The translations under genes were made by a program, and so were the position numbers. The notes beneath the pieces are model-generated. The model saw only the letters and a list, made by a program, of their open reading frames with translations, was not told the origin of the DNA and did no database searches. A stretch of 64,000 bases of DNA from Microvirga rosea (GTDB lineage: Bacteria; Pseudomonadota; Alphaproteobacteria; Rhizobiales; Beijerinckiaceae), in NCBI RefSeq assembly GCF_020595095.1, contig NZ_JAJDOP010000005.1, positions 402,221 to 466,220 on the forward strand. Direction: 5' to 3'. Position 1 is the first letter of the stretch, and every line of letters starts with the position of its first letter. This document shows, piece by piece, positions 57,236-64,000 of the stretch.

Positions 57236-57655
57236 TTAGCGAATGCGGTCCCTCAGCGCCTCCTTCACGGCTTGACTGGCGTGTAAGGCGCCAAGAACAT
57301 GAAGGGAGCCGATTGTCTGGCGCGCCAGCTCGGGCGTGACATCGTTGGCTATACTCGCAAGTCCGAGCACTTGGATATGCAACACCTCGCCCGCCTTTTG
57401 CGCAGCCTCAAGGTCCTGGCGGCTGTAATGGCGGAGACCAAGATCGAGCTGGTGTCGTGAAACGGATTTGGTAACCGCATCGTTATGTCGGTCGAGCTGA
57501 TTGCGAATGGCGGTGCGGATGAAATCGGTCCGGTTGGAGTAAAAGCCCTCCTGGACGAGCAGATCGATATGGCCCAGGTCGACATAGCCGAGGTTGATGG
57601 TGATCTTCTCGCTATCCGTAACCTTAGGCCGCAATTCATGGAGATTACTGACCAT
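57236..57655 (-). CDS. Ribbon-helix-helix (CopG-like) transcriptional regulator
   Basis: The 139-residue protein from MVSNLHELRPKVTDSEKITIN has a ribbon-helix-helix module (EKITINLGYVDLGHIDLLVQEGFYSNRTDFIRTAIRNQLDRH). An unrecognised C-terminal domain follows (RQDLEAAQKAGEVLHIQVLGLASI..ELARQTIGSLHVLG). The strand plus two helices would dimerise to bind DNA. The start codon lies 2 bases from a perfect 20-bp inverted repeat that also contains its GGGAG ribosome site, a strong sign of autoregulation. An in-frame ATG at 57664 lies inside the repeat and is an alternative start. Confidence 0.75.
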   Translation of the reverse strand: MVSNLHELRPKVTDSEKITINLGYVDLGHIDLLVQEGFYSNRTDFIRTAIRNQLDRHNDAVTKSVSRHQLDLGLRHYSRQDLEAAQKAGEVLHIQVLGLASIANDVTPELARQTIGSLHVLGALHASQAVKEALRDRIR

Positions 57656-57657
57656 GG

Positions 57658-57701
57658 CTCCCATCCATATACCATCCCGTTGGATGGTATATGGATGGGA
57701 G
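57658..57701. repeat. Perfect 20-bp inverted repeat (4-base loop) at the RHH gene start
   Basis: The arms at 57658-57677 and 57682-57701 are exact reverse complements around CGTT. Each arm also holds two GGATGG direct half-repeats (minus-strand sense), a layout suited to binding of two RHH dimers. It covers the ribosome site and the leader of the minus-strand RHH gene. As RNA it would fold into a very stable hairpin masking translation. Confidence 0.85.
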
Positions 57702-58002
57702 GTTCGGTACATTCAAGGCCTGCTCTTGTGTTTCGCTAAAACTCCAGCATGGTTGCTCGGCACCTGTGTTAACGGAGCCCTTGTCCTTAGCGAAACTGCC
57801 AATCTTGTCGTGAGGTCCGATCGGGCGGGAGGCTATAGCGCCCACTTTCCAGCATATCTGCCCGAGCACCTCGCAACAGGAAGCATGACATTTGGTCCAA
57901 AGGCCTAGATGAGCGTGCGACTATATCGGATGGCCTTTCCAATCGGCGTCTTTTACTGCGCATAGTCCCACGAAATAGATGATACCGTCTGAAGAGCTAT
58001 TC

Positions 58003-58683
58003 ATGATACCTTGGGTCTTAGTCGACACGGCAAAAATCCCGAACGATGCAGGCGAATTGCGCCTTAAGCAGCGTGGAGCCGAATTCTCCATCATGTTGGG
58101 CAGCAACGAGCTGATGAACAGCCGCCTCAGCGGCTCCGAAGAGGCGCTTGCCCGACTGTCCTGCCTGAGACTTCGAGACCACGAGCAACCACGGATCCTT
58201 ATCGGCGGGTTGGGAATGGGGTTTACGCTTCGCGCTGCGCTGACCGAACTCGGGCCCGATGCTCGGATCACCGTGGCCGAGCTAGTGCCGGCTGTTGTGG
58301 CTTGGGCCAAAGGCCCCATGGCTGAGGTGTTCAGTGGCAGCCTTACGGATCCGCGCGTCAGTATTCATGAAGGGGATGTCGGGCGTCTGATCAAATCCGG
58401 TCATTCGAGTTATGATGCGATCTTGCTCGATGTGGACAACGGACCAGAAGGCCTGACGCGAAAAGCGAACGATGGTCTCTACGACCTGTCAGGGCTGAGC
58501 GCCGCCCAAACAGCCTTATCTCCCGGCGGCGTCCTCGCCGTTTGGTCATCGACACCCAATAAAGCCTTCACGCAGCGACTGCGCAAGGCAGGTTTTGGCG
58601 TGGATGAGGTTGGCGTGCGAGCCAACGGAACACGTGGCGGCGCAAGACACACAATCTGGATTGCGACCAAGCGACGTGGCTAA
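58003..58683 (+). CDS. Spermidine synthase-like (SpeE-fold) protein
   Basis: The start MIPWVLVDTAKIPNDAGELRL fits the family (226 residues); an upstream in-frame ATG at 57979 adds eight residues. The Rossmann methyltransferase-like fold has RILIGGLGMGFTLRAALTEL, an acidic residue after the second strand (ITVAELVPAVVAWAKG), and YDAILLDVDNGPEGLT. The N-terminal domain needed for putrescine binding is short, so it may not be a true spermidine synthase. Similar short proteins are common in alphaproteobacteria and are annotated SpeE-like without proven activity. Confidence 0.8.
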   Translation: MIPWVLVDTAKIPNDAGELRLKQRGAEFSIMLGSNELMNSRLSGSEEALARLSCLRLRDHEQPRILIGGLGMGFTLRAALTELGPDARITVAELVPAVVAWAKGPMAEVFSGSLTDPRVSIHEGDVGRLIKSGHSSYDAILLDVDNGPEGLTRKANDGLYDLSGLSAAQTALSPGGVLAVWSSTPNKAFTQRLRKAGFGVDEVGVRANGTRGGARHTIWIATKRRG

Positions 58684-58919
58684 CCACACCGCATGTGCAG
58701 GGCGAGAGCGGCAACCGACGTGGATTCCAGCCCTATCCGGGATGTCACACGAGGCTCCATGCCGGATTGTCTGCTTTGATGACTTTTCTGCCGAAGCGTG
58801 ATCAGAATAGAGCACTCATCAATAAGAACCTCGAACCGTCGCACCAGACTTGGAGTGGAGACTCGAGTACGAGGAACCCGGTCGCCCTAGATCAAGCCAA
58901 TGCTGCAGGAGAAGACCTT

Positions 58920-59159
58920 ATGTCAAAGCCGCCCAATAGAATTCGCGGGAGTGGTGATCCGTGGAAGGCAGCCGAGGCTGCCTTCAAGAAGGTGACCACT
59001 GTGGCAGCGGAGGAGCGGCCGAAGAAACCCTCCATTCCCGGCGCAAAAGAAAGTGTAACCTTGCGCATCGATCGGGATGTCCTCGACCACTTTCAGGAAG
59101 ATGGGCCGGGTTGGCAGGAGAGGATCAACGACGCTTTGAGAAAAGCTGCCGGGAAATAA
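58920..59159 (+). CDS. BrnA antitoxin-like small protein
   Basis: A 79-residue protein starts at an ATG 8 bases after AGGAG. The C-terminal half, PGAKESVTLRIDRDVLDHFQEDGPGWQERINDALRKAAGK, matches the BrnA-type ribbon-helix-helix antitoxin (beta strand TLRIDRDV, then helix GWQERINDALRKA). No BrnT-type toxin gene is next to it: upstream is the SpeE-like gene and downstream is an unrelated minus-strand gene. It is therefore an orphan antitoxin or a stand-alone DNA-binding protein. Confidence 0.7.
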   Translation: MSKPPNRIRGSGDPWKAAEAAFKKVTTVAAEERPKKPSIPGAKESVTLRIDRDVLDHFQEDGPGWQERINDALRKAAGK

Positions 59160-59270
59160 CCCGCCCCAATAGCGGTTGGACCAGTCGCAGTAGAGATGCG
59201 CCGCTGGTTCATCGGCATGCGCATCTGTTTCAGTGCTCCTGCTCAGTAATCTTGAAGTCGCCCCTATGCT

Positions 59271-59999
59271 CTAGGGCCCCGTGACCAACTCAATGAACGG
59301 CTCGAGACTAGCATAGGGCAAGGTGAATTTCTCACCCCGGAACAGCATCGGCACATCCTGTTCGCCTGCGAAACCAGACGTCAGTTTGCTGCGGACCGTA
59401 AAGGTCTCGCCTGCCGTCACATGGCCCCAAGCTTCATCAAGATGATCCGTCATTCCGAGTTCGCTCAGCTTGGCATCCACGATTTGTGTCCGGGCGTGTG
59501 ACGGCAGTTGACGGAGGCCGTTCTCGATGTCATCGCGCATGGCAGCATATGCAGGATTACGAACCTTGTAGCGAAGTTCCGCATCCTGAGTGAAGCGCCA
59601 CACCGAACCCACCACGACCTGCTGCTGCTTGGTGACCGGCTTCTCGACTTTCTTTGCAGTCTTGGCGCGGGCTGGGGCCTCTGCAGCCTGAACATTGGCG
59701 ATCAGCGCCCACTTGCTCGACCACATCACAGCGCGATAATCACCTTTCGTAAGGCGATCCGTAAACGTCAAAATGTCCTGATCAATGGGACGCTTGCCAC
59801 CGCTGGCCTCAAAATAGCGCAACCGCATCTCGTCGGGTAGAAGCAGGTAAAAATTATCGCTCTTGACGTCCACGTCGAGGATTTTGGCGACCTTGACCAC
59901 CTGATCACGGGTAGACGGTCTCTCTAACCCATCGCCTGTCGGGTAAACCATCGTTCCTTTTGGAACTCGGACGTAGCCATTTACTTGGATCTCCGACAT
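59271..59999 (-). CDS. Hypothetical protein
   Basis: A 242-residue cytoplasmic-looking protein starts at MSEIQVNGYVRVPKGTMVYPTG; the frame continues upstream to a GTG at 60050 with a basic leader that may or may not be used. It has a mixed alpha/beta N-terminal part (TRDQVVKVAKILDVDVKSDNFYLLLPDEMRLRYF). A lysine/alanine-rich linker lies at about 115-135, and a C-terminal part follows (VVVGSVWRFTQDAELRYKVRN; HARTQIVDAKLSELGM; VPMLFRGEKFTLPYASLEPFIEL). I do not recognise a family. It lies just downstream of the tmRNA terminator, a common site for integrated DNA, but no integrase is seen. Confidence 0.6.
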   Translation of the reverse strand: MSEIQVNGYVRVPKGTMVYPTGDGLERPSTRDQVVKVAKILDVDVKSDNFYLLLPDEMRLRYFEASGGKRPIDQDILTFTDRLTKGDYRAVMWSSKWALIANVQAAEAPARAKTAKKVEKPVTKQQQVVVGSVWRFTQDAELRYKVRNPAYAAMRDDIENGLRQLPSHARTQIVDAKLSELGMTDHLDEAWGHVTAGETFTVRSKLTSGFAGEQDVPMLFRGEKFTLPYASLEPFIELVTGP

Positions 60000-60055
60000 C
60001 TCGATTGGGTCTTTCTTTCGTTTAAACCAGCGCTTCTGCAAGAATTTCACAGATA

Positions 60056-60092
60056 ATTTGAAAATGGGAACGGCACCCGAAGGTGCCGTTTC
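60056..60092 (-). terminator. Rho-independent terminator of the tmRNA gene
   Basis: On the minus strand AACGGCACC, loop TTCG, GGTGCCGTT form a 9-bp stem with a UUCG tetraloop, followed by CCCATTTTC. It ends the tmRNA transcript. Confidence 0.85.
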
Positions 60093-60470
60093 TGTTGCTA
60101 GGCTTTCCCGAGCCCCGGATGGTTACGCCGCGAGGCGCACCGCACCCATGTCAACGTTGTCGTTGGCATTTGTGAATTTGCACTATTAAGGCCGTAGCTC
60201 AGCCTAATCGCAGCCTAGCCTTTATTGCGCCCAGTCGAACCCATGTCGCCCCCGTCAGGAACACACCAGGATGGTTACCCGGCCTCAACGAAAGGCCAGC
60301 CGCTCGACAACCTGTCTTGCTGCCCTTGGACAACCGATGTGTTCATGGTGGAGGCGGCGGGAATCGAACCCGCGTCCTAAACGCCTATTCTACTCTGCCT
60401 CTACGATCATAGTCAGGCAAACCTGACGCCTTTGATATAAGCGATAGCTGACCTGATTGCTAGGCTCAGG
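60093..60470 (-). ncRNA. ssrA: Two-piece (circularly permuted) tmRNA
   Basis: The minus strand shows the permuted order of alphaproteobacterial tmRNA. First comes the acceptor piece, ending with the T-arm GGACGCGGGTTCGATTCCC and a CCACCA end at 60346. After a short spacer removed in processing, the coding piece begins at 60253 with GGGGGCGACATGGGTTCGAC. Its GGGGGCG pairs with CGCCTCC of the acceptor. The tag frame at 60167-60123 encodes ANDNVDMGAVRLAA and stops at TAA, preceded by the non-coded alanine. The RNA rescues stalled ribosomes and tags the products for ClpXP/ClpA. Its 5' boundary (about 60470) is approximate. A UUCG-loop terminator follows. Confidence 0.92.
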
Positions 60471-60854
60471 ATCCATAATTACGCCTGTCGAGGCTGAAAT
60501 GGGTTGTCATATGCGGCAAACCATACTCTCGCGAGAGGTCGCACCTGGCTCATGCCGAGAGCTAAGCTATTACCCGATCACACACGTCTTGGGCAAAGCA
60601 TGTTGATTTGCTGAAAATCTATTGGCGAAGGGCGCGAGATGCCTATCCAAATGCATTTGACCAACCCTTTCTCCTGATCTCGGACTGGTCAGATACATGA
60701 GGCACATCAGCCCCACTGCCTCGTTCTTCCCAGGCCGTTGCCGCTTGGTTCGACGTCCATCCGGACGGGAAGCGCGAAAGTGGTCTCTCCTGCGACGCCT
60801 GATATGGAGCAGCTTCGATTTCACCAGGACGGCCGATATGAGGCAGCTATGAGA
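60471..60854. other. Spacer between recA terminator and tmRNA
   Basis: It holds the tmRNA promoter region. A minus-strand frame at 60570-60824 is arginine-rich and not credible as a gene. Nothing else is seen. Confidence 0.5.
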
Positions 60855-60879
60855 AACGCCGGCCTAGAAGACCGGCGTT
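60855..60879 (-). terminator. Rho-independent-like terminator of recA
   Basis: A 10-bp stem (AACGCCGGTC with GGCCGGCGTT, one G-T pair, 5-base loop) starts 13 bases after the recA stop and is followed by TCTCAT. The U-run is weak, but the position fits a terminator. Confidence 0.75.
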
Positions 60880-60891
60880 CCTCATTCAGAT

Positions 60892-61935
60892 TTATGCAGC
60901 ATCATCCGCCGAAGCATCTGCGGTATCGTTGGCTTGCAACGCATCGATCAGCAGGCCAGCATTCTGACGAATTCTTGCCTCGATCTCAGCTGCGATTTCA
61001 GCGTTTTCCTTTAGGAAAGTCTTGGCGTTCTCGCGGCCTTGGCCGAGACGCTGGCTGTCATAGGAGAACCAGGCACCGGACTTCTCCACTACGTTGGCTT
61101 TTACCCCGAGATCGATCAGCTCGCCCATCTTGGAGATACCCTCACCGAACATGATGTCGAACTCGACCTGCTTGAAAGGCGGAGCGACCTTGTTCTTGAC
61201 CACCTTGACGCGCACCTGATTGCCGATCGGCTCATCACGGTCCTTCAGGGTCGAAGTGCGGCGGATGTCCAGGCGCACAGAGGCATAGAACTTGAGCGCG
61301 TTGCCGCCCGTCGTCGTTTCCGGCGAGCCGTACATGACGCCGATCTTCATGCGGATCTGGTTGATGAAGATCACCATCGTGTTGGTCCGCGAGATCGAAC
61401 CGGTGAGCTTGCGCAGGGCCTGGCTCATCAAGCGGGCCTGAAGGCCGGGACGGCTTTCCCCCATCTCGCCTTCGATCTCGGCCTTGGGGGTCAGCGCCGC
61501 CACCGAGTCGATGACCAGCACATCGACAGAGCCCGAGCGGATCAGAGTATCGGCAATCTCAAGCGCCTGCTCGCCATTGTCTGGCTGCGAGATCAGCAGG
61601 TCGTCGAGGTTGACCCCGAGCTTGCGGGCATAAACCGGATCAAGCGCATGCTCCGCATCGATAAAACCGCAGACGCCGCCCTTCTTCTGGGCTTCTGCAA
61701 CGGTTTGGAGCGCCAGCGTCGTCTTGCCCGACGATTCCGGCCCGTAGACCTCAACGATACGACCGCGCGGCAGGCCACCCACACCCAGGGCGATGTCGAG
61801 CCCCAGAGAGCCGGTTGAAATCGCCTCTACTTCAACGACCTGATTGCCGCCAAGGCGCATGATTGAGCCTTTGCCAAAGGCACGCTCGATTTGGGCTACC
61901 GCTGTTTCGATAGCCTTGCTTTTGTCCGTGCTCAT
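60892..61935 (-). CDS. recA: Recombinase RecA
   Basis: The 347-residue protein is full length. Walker [10 protein letters not shown] is at residues 65-73, and [19 protein letters not shown] carries Walker B. Loops L1/L2 follow ([52 protein letters not shown]), then the acidic, alanine-rich C-terminus. It forms filaments on single-stranded DNA, drives strand exchange and triggers LexA self-cleavage. An alphaproteobacterial LexA box lies 62-76 bases upstream, so it is SOS-induced. A hairpin terminator follows. Confidence 0.99.
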   Translation of the reverse strand: MSTDKSKAIETAVAQIERAFGKGSIMRLGGNQVVEVEAISTGSLGLDIALGVGGLPRGRIVEVYGPESSGKTTLALQTVAEAQKKGGVCGFIDAEHALDPVYARKLGVNLDDLLISQPDNGEQALEIADTLIRSGSVDVLVIDSVAALTPKAEIEGEMGESRPGLQARLMSQALRKLTGSISRTNTMVIFINQIRMKIGVMYGSPETTTGGNALKFYASVRLDIRRTSTLKDRDEPIGNQVRVKVVKNKVAPPFKQVEFDIMFGEGISKMGELIDLGVKANVVEKSGAWFSYDSQRLGQGRENAKTFLKENAEIAAEIEARIRQNAGLLIDALQANDTADASADDAA

Positions 61936-62290
61936 TACGGCTCCGCTTCTGTGATTTCTGAGTATTAACTCTACCTCACATCTGCTCTAAATACCAGAAC
62001 AAAATAAGAACATAGATGAGTTGAGTAGCCTGTCTAAGGCTAAGCTTTCATCCACATGATGTGAACAATGGTCGAGCTCCTGGCTCACGCCCAGCCAAGG
62101 CCTGTCTTCGTTGAAGCCACATAAGATCACGGGCTTATTAGGTCGCTTTCATTCTGATCAGTACCATGAATCTGCCAACCCCCACCTTTCCCAAGGTGCA
62201 GAGACGGCCCTTGATCTGTCATGTGAACACAGTTCGCGGAAGGAGAGGGTCTAGCGTCCGTGTCTCGGACCAGTACGGCGGCGCTGCCCT
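61936..62290. other. recA upstream region
   Basis: It contains the recA promoter and the LexA box at 61997-62011. From about 62030 to 62290 I see no gene; this is the 3' flank of the PilZ gene. Confidence 0.55.
61997..62011 (-). promoter_or_regulatory. LexA (SOS) box of recA
   Basis: GAAC-AAAATAA-GAAC matches the alphaproteobacterial LexA direct-repeat box GAAC-N7-GAAC (GTTC-N7-GTTC on the coding strand) exactly. Confidence 0.88.
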
Positions 62291-62698
62291 TTAAAGAACT
62301 GTTTCAAACGTAAGCGCAATTGTGCTCACGGGAGAATTGAGCGCTGCGGCGATTTTCCGCCGGGCCTCATCCAGGGCTTCCTGGACGATGAACTGAGCAA
62401 TTTCCGATGTCTCTGGCAGCGCTGAAATGTCGTTCTCCAGGCTCTTCAGGAAAGTCAGGCCGTGATCTGATCCTTCGGACCATGCCACTTTCGCCCTCAC
62501 GTTGAACTTCGCCGGTACGATGAGCTCCAGTTCAGACGAGACATTAAGGGGCTCGGAAATCTCAATCCTTGCGCCCGATGCTGAAAGCCCCGTTATGGAG
62601 CAAGCAATGGGCGAATAGGACGAGTCAAGGATGACCTGCCCCTGGATCATTGACCGGAATTGGTTGTCCAAGCAACGCTGATCAAGCCAGTAAACCAT
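62291..62698 (-). CDS. PilZ-domain protein
   Basis: A 135-residue protein starts at MVYWLDQRCL after an AGAGGG site (an ATG 3 codons upstream is possible). The PilZ fold is indicated by QGQVILDSSYSPIACSITGLSASGARIEISEPLNV and ELELIVPAKFNVRAKVAWSEGSDHGLTFLKS. The (D/N)xSxxG motif appears as GLSASG with its first position changed. The arginine motif before the first strand is not in RxxxR spacing, so cyclic-di-GMP binding is doubtful. The function is otherwise unknown; it is a single gene. Confidence 0.8.
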   Translation of the reverse strand: MVYWLDQRCLDNQFRSMIQGQVILDSSYSPIACSITGLSASGARIEISEPLNVSSELELIVPAKFNVRAKVAWSEGSDHGLTFLKSLENDISALPETSEIAQFIVQEALDEARRKIAAALNSPVSTIALTFETVL

Positions 62699-62762
62699 GA
62701 CAATCATCCCTCTTAGGCGATTGGCGTATCAGCTCAAGCAAGATTGAGCGAACTTTGCCCTC

Positions 62763-63524
62763 TTACCTCTGCTGAGGTCGCAGAGAGCGTGCCAATTCCC
62801 GAATGACGCTATCTTCTATATCAAGGTTTAGGTCATCGTTCGTGTTTGGTCCATCCGAAGGATGAGCGGACGTTTGGCTTTGCTTAACCGATGGCGAGGC
62901 CGGAGAGGGAGCCGCAGATCTTTCCGAAGCGTTGGCCGGGCGACGGCGCCCCTCATCTGCGTGGCTCGGCATTGGCTGAGCGTAAGAAAATTGTCTTGAT
63001 GAGCTGAATCTGTTCTCGATCGTATCGAGCAAGCTATTCAGGGCCGCATTTGAAAGCGGCACGTCAAGTGCCGGCGGAAGGCCGTTCAAGGCAATAGACC
63101 GATTCTGATAAACCGCTTCAGCCGTCACTTCCGGTCCAAACCACGGCAGCGGCCTAAAATCTTTGGCGTCGTTGGCATCTTCGAACTCGACAACAATCAG
63201 GTCCAAAGGACCTGGAGTGACGAAACGACTGACCTGAACTTCTCTTGTTCCGATCGATAAGTCAGTCCGTACGTAATCGACTTTACCGGGAGTCACGTCG
63301 AGAAGCGCTTCTGCGTGCGAACGAGGAACCGCCGTGCGTTCTTCAACCGGCGCACCGGGACCGCTGGTGATGAGAACCAGACTGCCCTGATCGCCTTCTA
63401 TGTGAACGTATGAACTGCGGTCTGTTTGATTGGGAAAATGCCCTTCGGTTACGCGTGTACCACCCCGCTCCTTGCGGATGAGGCGTGCCAGAGAAGAAGC
63501 CATCAGAAAGCGTCTTGTTGAAAC
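62763..63524 (-). CDS. CYTH-like (TTM superfamily) protein with disordered C-terminal tail
   Basis: The start MVSTRRFLMASSLARLIRKE follows AGGAG at a good distance (253 residues). Residues 1-150 keep the order of a CYTH domain: RRFLMAS, SYVHIEGDQGSLVLIT, EERTAVPRSHAEALL, KVDYVRTDL, LDLIVVEFE, LPWFGPEVTAEAVYQNRSIALNGLP. The ExExK triphosphate-binding strand is replaced by STRRF, and few of the tunnel acidic residues remain. The last 90 residues are Ser/Pro/Ala-rich and probably disordered, ending with a short helix (EDSVIRELARSL). It may be a non-catalytic relative; family assignment is moderate. Confidence 0.6.
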   Translation of the reverse strand, partial: VSTRRFLMASSLARLIRKERGGTRVTEGHFPNQTDRSSYVHIEGDQGSLVLITSGPGAPVEERTAVPRSHAEALLDVTPGKVDYVRTDLSIGTREVQVSRFVTPGPLDLIVVEFEDANDAKDFRPLPWFGPEVTAEAVYQNRSIALNGLPPALDVPLSNAALNSLLDTIENRFSSSRQFSYAQPMPSHADEGRRRPANASERSAAPSPASPSVKQSQTSAHPSDGPNTNDDLNLDIEDSVIRELARSLRPQQR

Positions 63525-64000
63525 CATTTGGCAAAAACTCCTCGGCGAAAGCACAACTCTTCGCCTTACCTAGAGTTCGAATCCTGAATCGGCAAATGGA
63601 TTAAGCGCCTTTAAGTCGGAAAGGTAGTCGACAGGTTAACTCTTAAGGGAGCGATAAAGCTCCAAGCGCCTCGCCAACTGATACTATGAAACAAGAATTA
63701 CCAAAACATGAAATAGAATGACATTTCAACATCGTTCACAATGTCCATCTTCGCGCCCTCCCTTTTCGGATTCTGCAGCTTGCGTCCGAATGATCATTCG
63801 GCGGCAATCTACCCTGAACACCCGATGGGCGTCGCCGAGAAAGCACGAGTCGTCACTGCCTCTGCACCCTCACCGATTTCTGGTTTTGATGTATGGCAAG
63901 CGGGCAACACCTTTGGACAAGGACCGGGTCGGAGTCGCGCCGTTTGCGTTTGCCGTTGACGCAACGACGTTCGCCCGGCATTTATGAATAAACCTACTGA
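63525..64000. other. Right-edge region without a supported gene
   Basis: Short plus-strand frames (63718-63987, 63741-63959) have no clear ribosome site or motif. The first 200 bases are AT-rich and probably hold the promoter of the CYTH-like gene. Confidence 0.4.

Noticed and set aside
60570..60824. Minus-strand open frame of 84 residues between recA and tmRNA
   Set aside because: Arginine-rich, no ribosome site, located in the tmRNA upstream region.
63570..63590. GTTCGAATC resembling a tRNA T-loop
   Set aside because: The flanking bases do not form a T-stem and no anticodon or acceptor arms are present.
1..64000. CRISPR arrays, prophage or complete insertion sequences
   Set aside because: No regularly spaced repeats, phage structural genes or intact transposase genes are visible.

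Overview
The window looks like chromosome of a GC-rich alphaproteobacterium of the Hyphomicrobiales (Rhizobiales), with a Microvirga/Methylobacteriaceae-like flavour. The lineage rests on three things seen in the sequence: a circularly permuted two-piece tmRNA gene, a GAAC-N7-GAAC LexA box in front of recA, and a ureABCEFGD-urea transporter order like that of the Brucella ure-2 operon. The genus is an inference. I see no complete insertion sequence, CRISPR array, prophage, tRNA or rRNA.

Layout. 1-9552: the cut-off end of a D-amino-acid aldolase/deaminase-like gene, a dipeptide-type ABC importer with a fused double ATPase, a FadR-type repressor, and a divergent SDR plus carbon-nitrogen hydrolase pair. 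Two near-identical 21-bp sites in front of the importer and the SDR probably tie them into one regulon. 10014-17832: a stress and efflux run (DUF1269, tryptophan-rich secreted protein, small membrane protein, RND adaptor and pump, a frameshifted universal stress protein, DUF1622), divergent from a NarL-type regulator. 18022-20993: poorly known membrane and secreted proteins. 21271-30614: GntP-type permease, HupE/UreJ metal permease and a complete urease operon with urea transporter. 30801-40331: a LacI-controlled sugar importer with a GH31 glycosidase and mannonate dehydratase. 40886-51360: a second dipeptide-type importer interleaved with a gamma-glutamyltransferase, a NodB-fold hydrolase and an SDR, headed by a GntR regulator and preceded by an ATP-grasp gene.

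51361-64000: nirK-nirV behind an NnrR/FNR-type box, a DUF6766 protein, a PHB-depolymerase-family esterase, a ribbon-helix-helix gene with a perfect 20-bp hairpin over its ribosome binding site, a SpeE-like protein, an orphan BrnA-like antitoxin, the tmRNA gene, recA with SOS box and terminator, a PilZ protein and a degenerate CYTH-like protein.

Most of the window is accessory nutrient-acquisition DNA (peptides or amides, urea, oligosaccharides, nitrite) arranged as transporter-enzyme-regulator cassettes. Several spacers hold decayed coding sequence (about 900-1470, 9513-9749, 51809-52254). I did not find a clearly new defence or biosynthetic system. The most original signals are the shared 21-bp operator, the hairpin over the RHH start, the divergent tmRNA tag and the transporter/GGT/NodB-fold operon.
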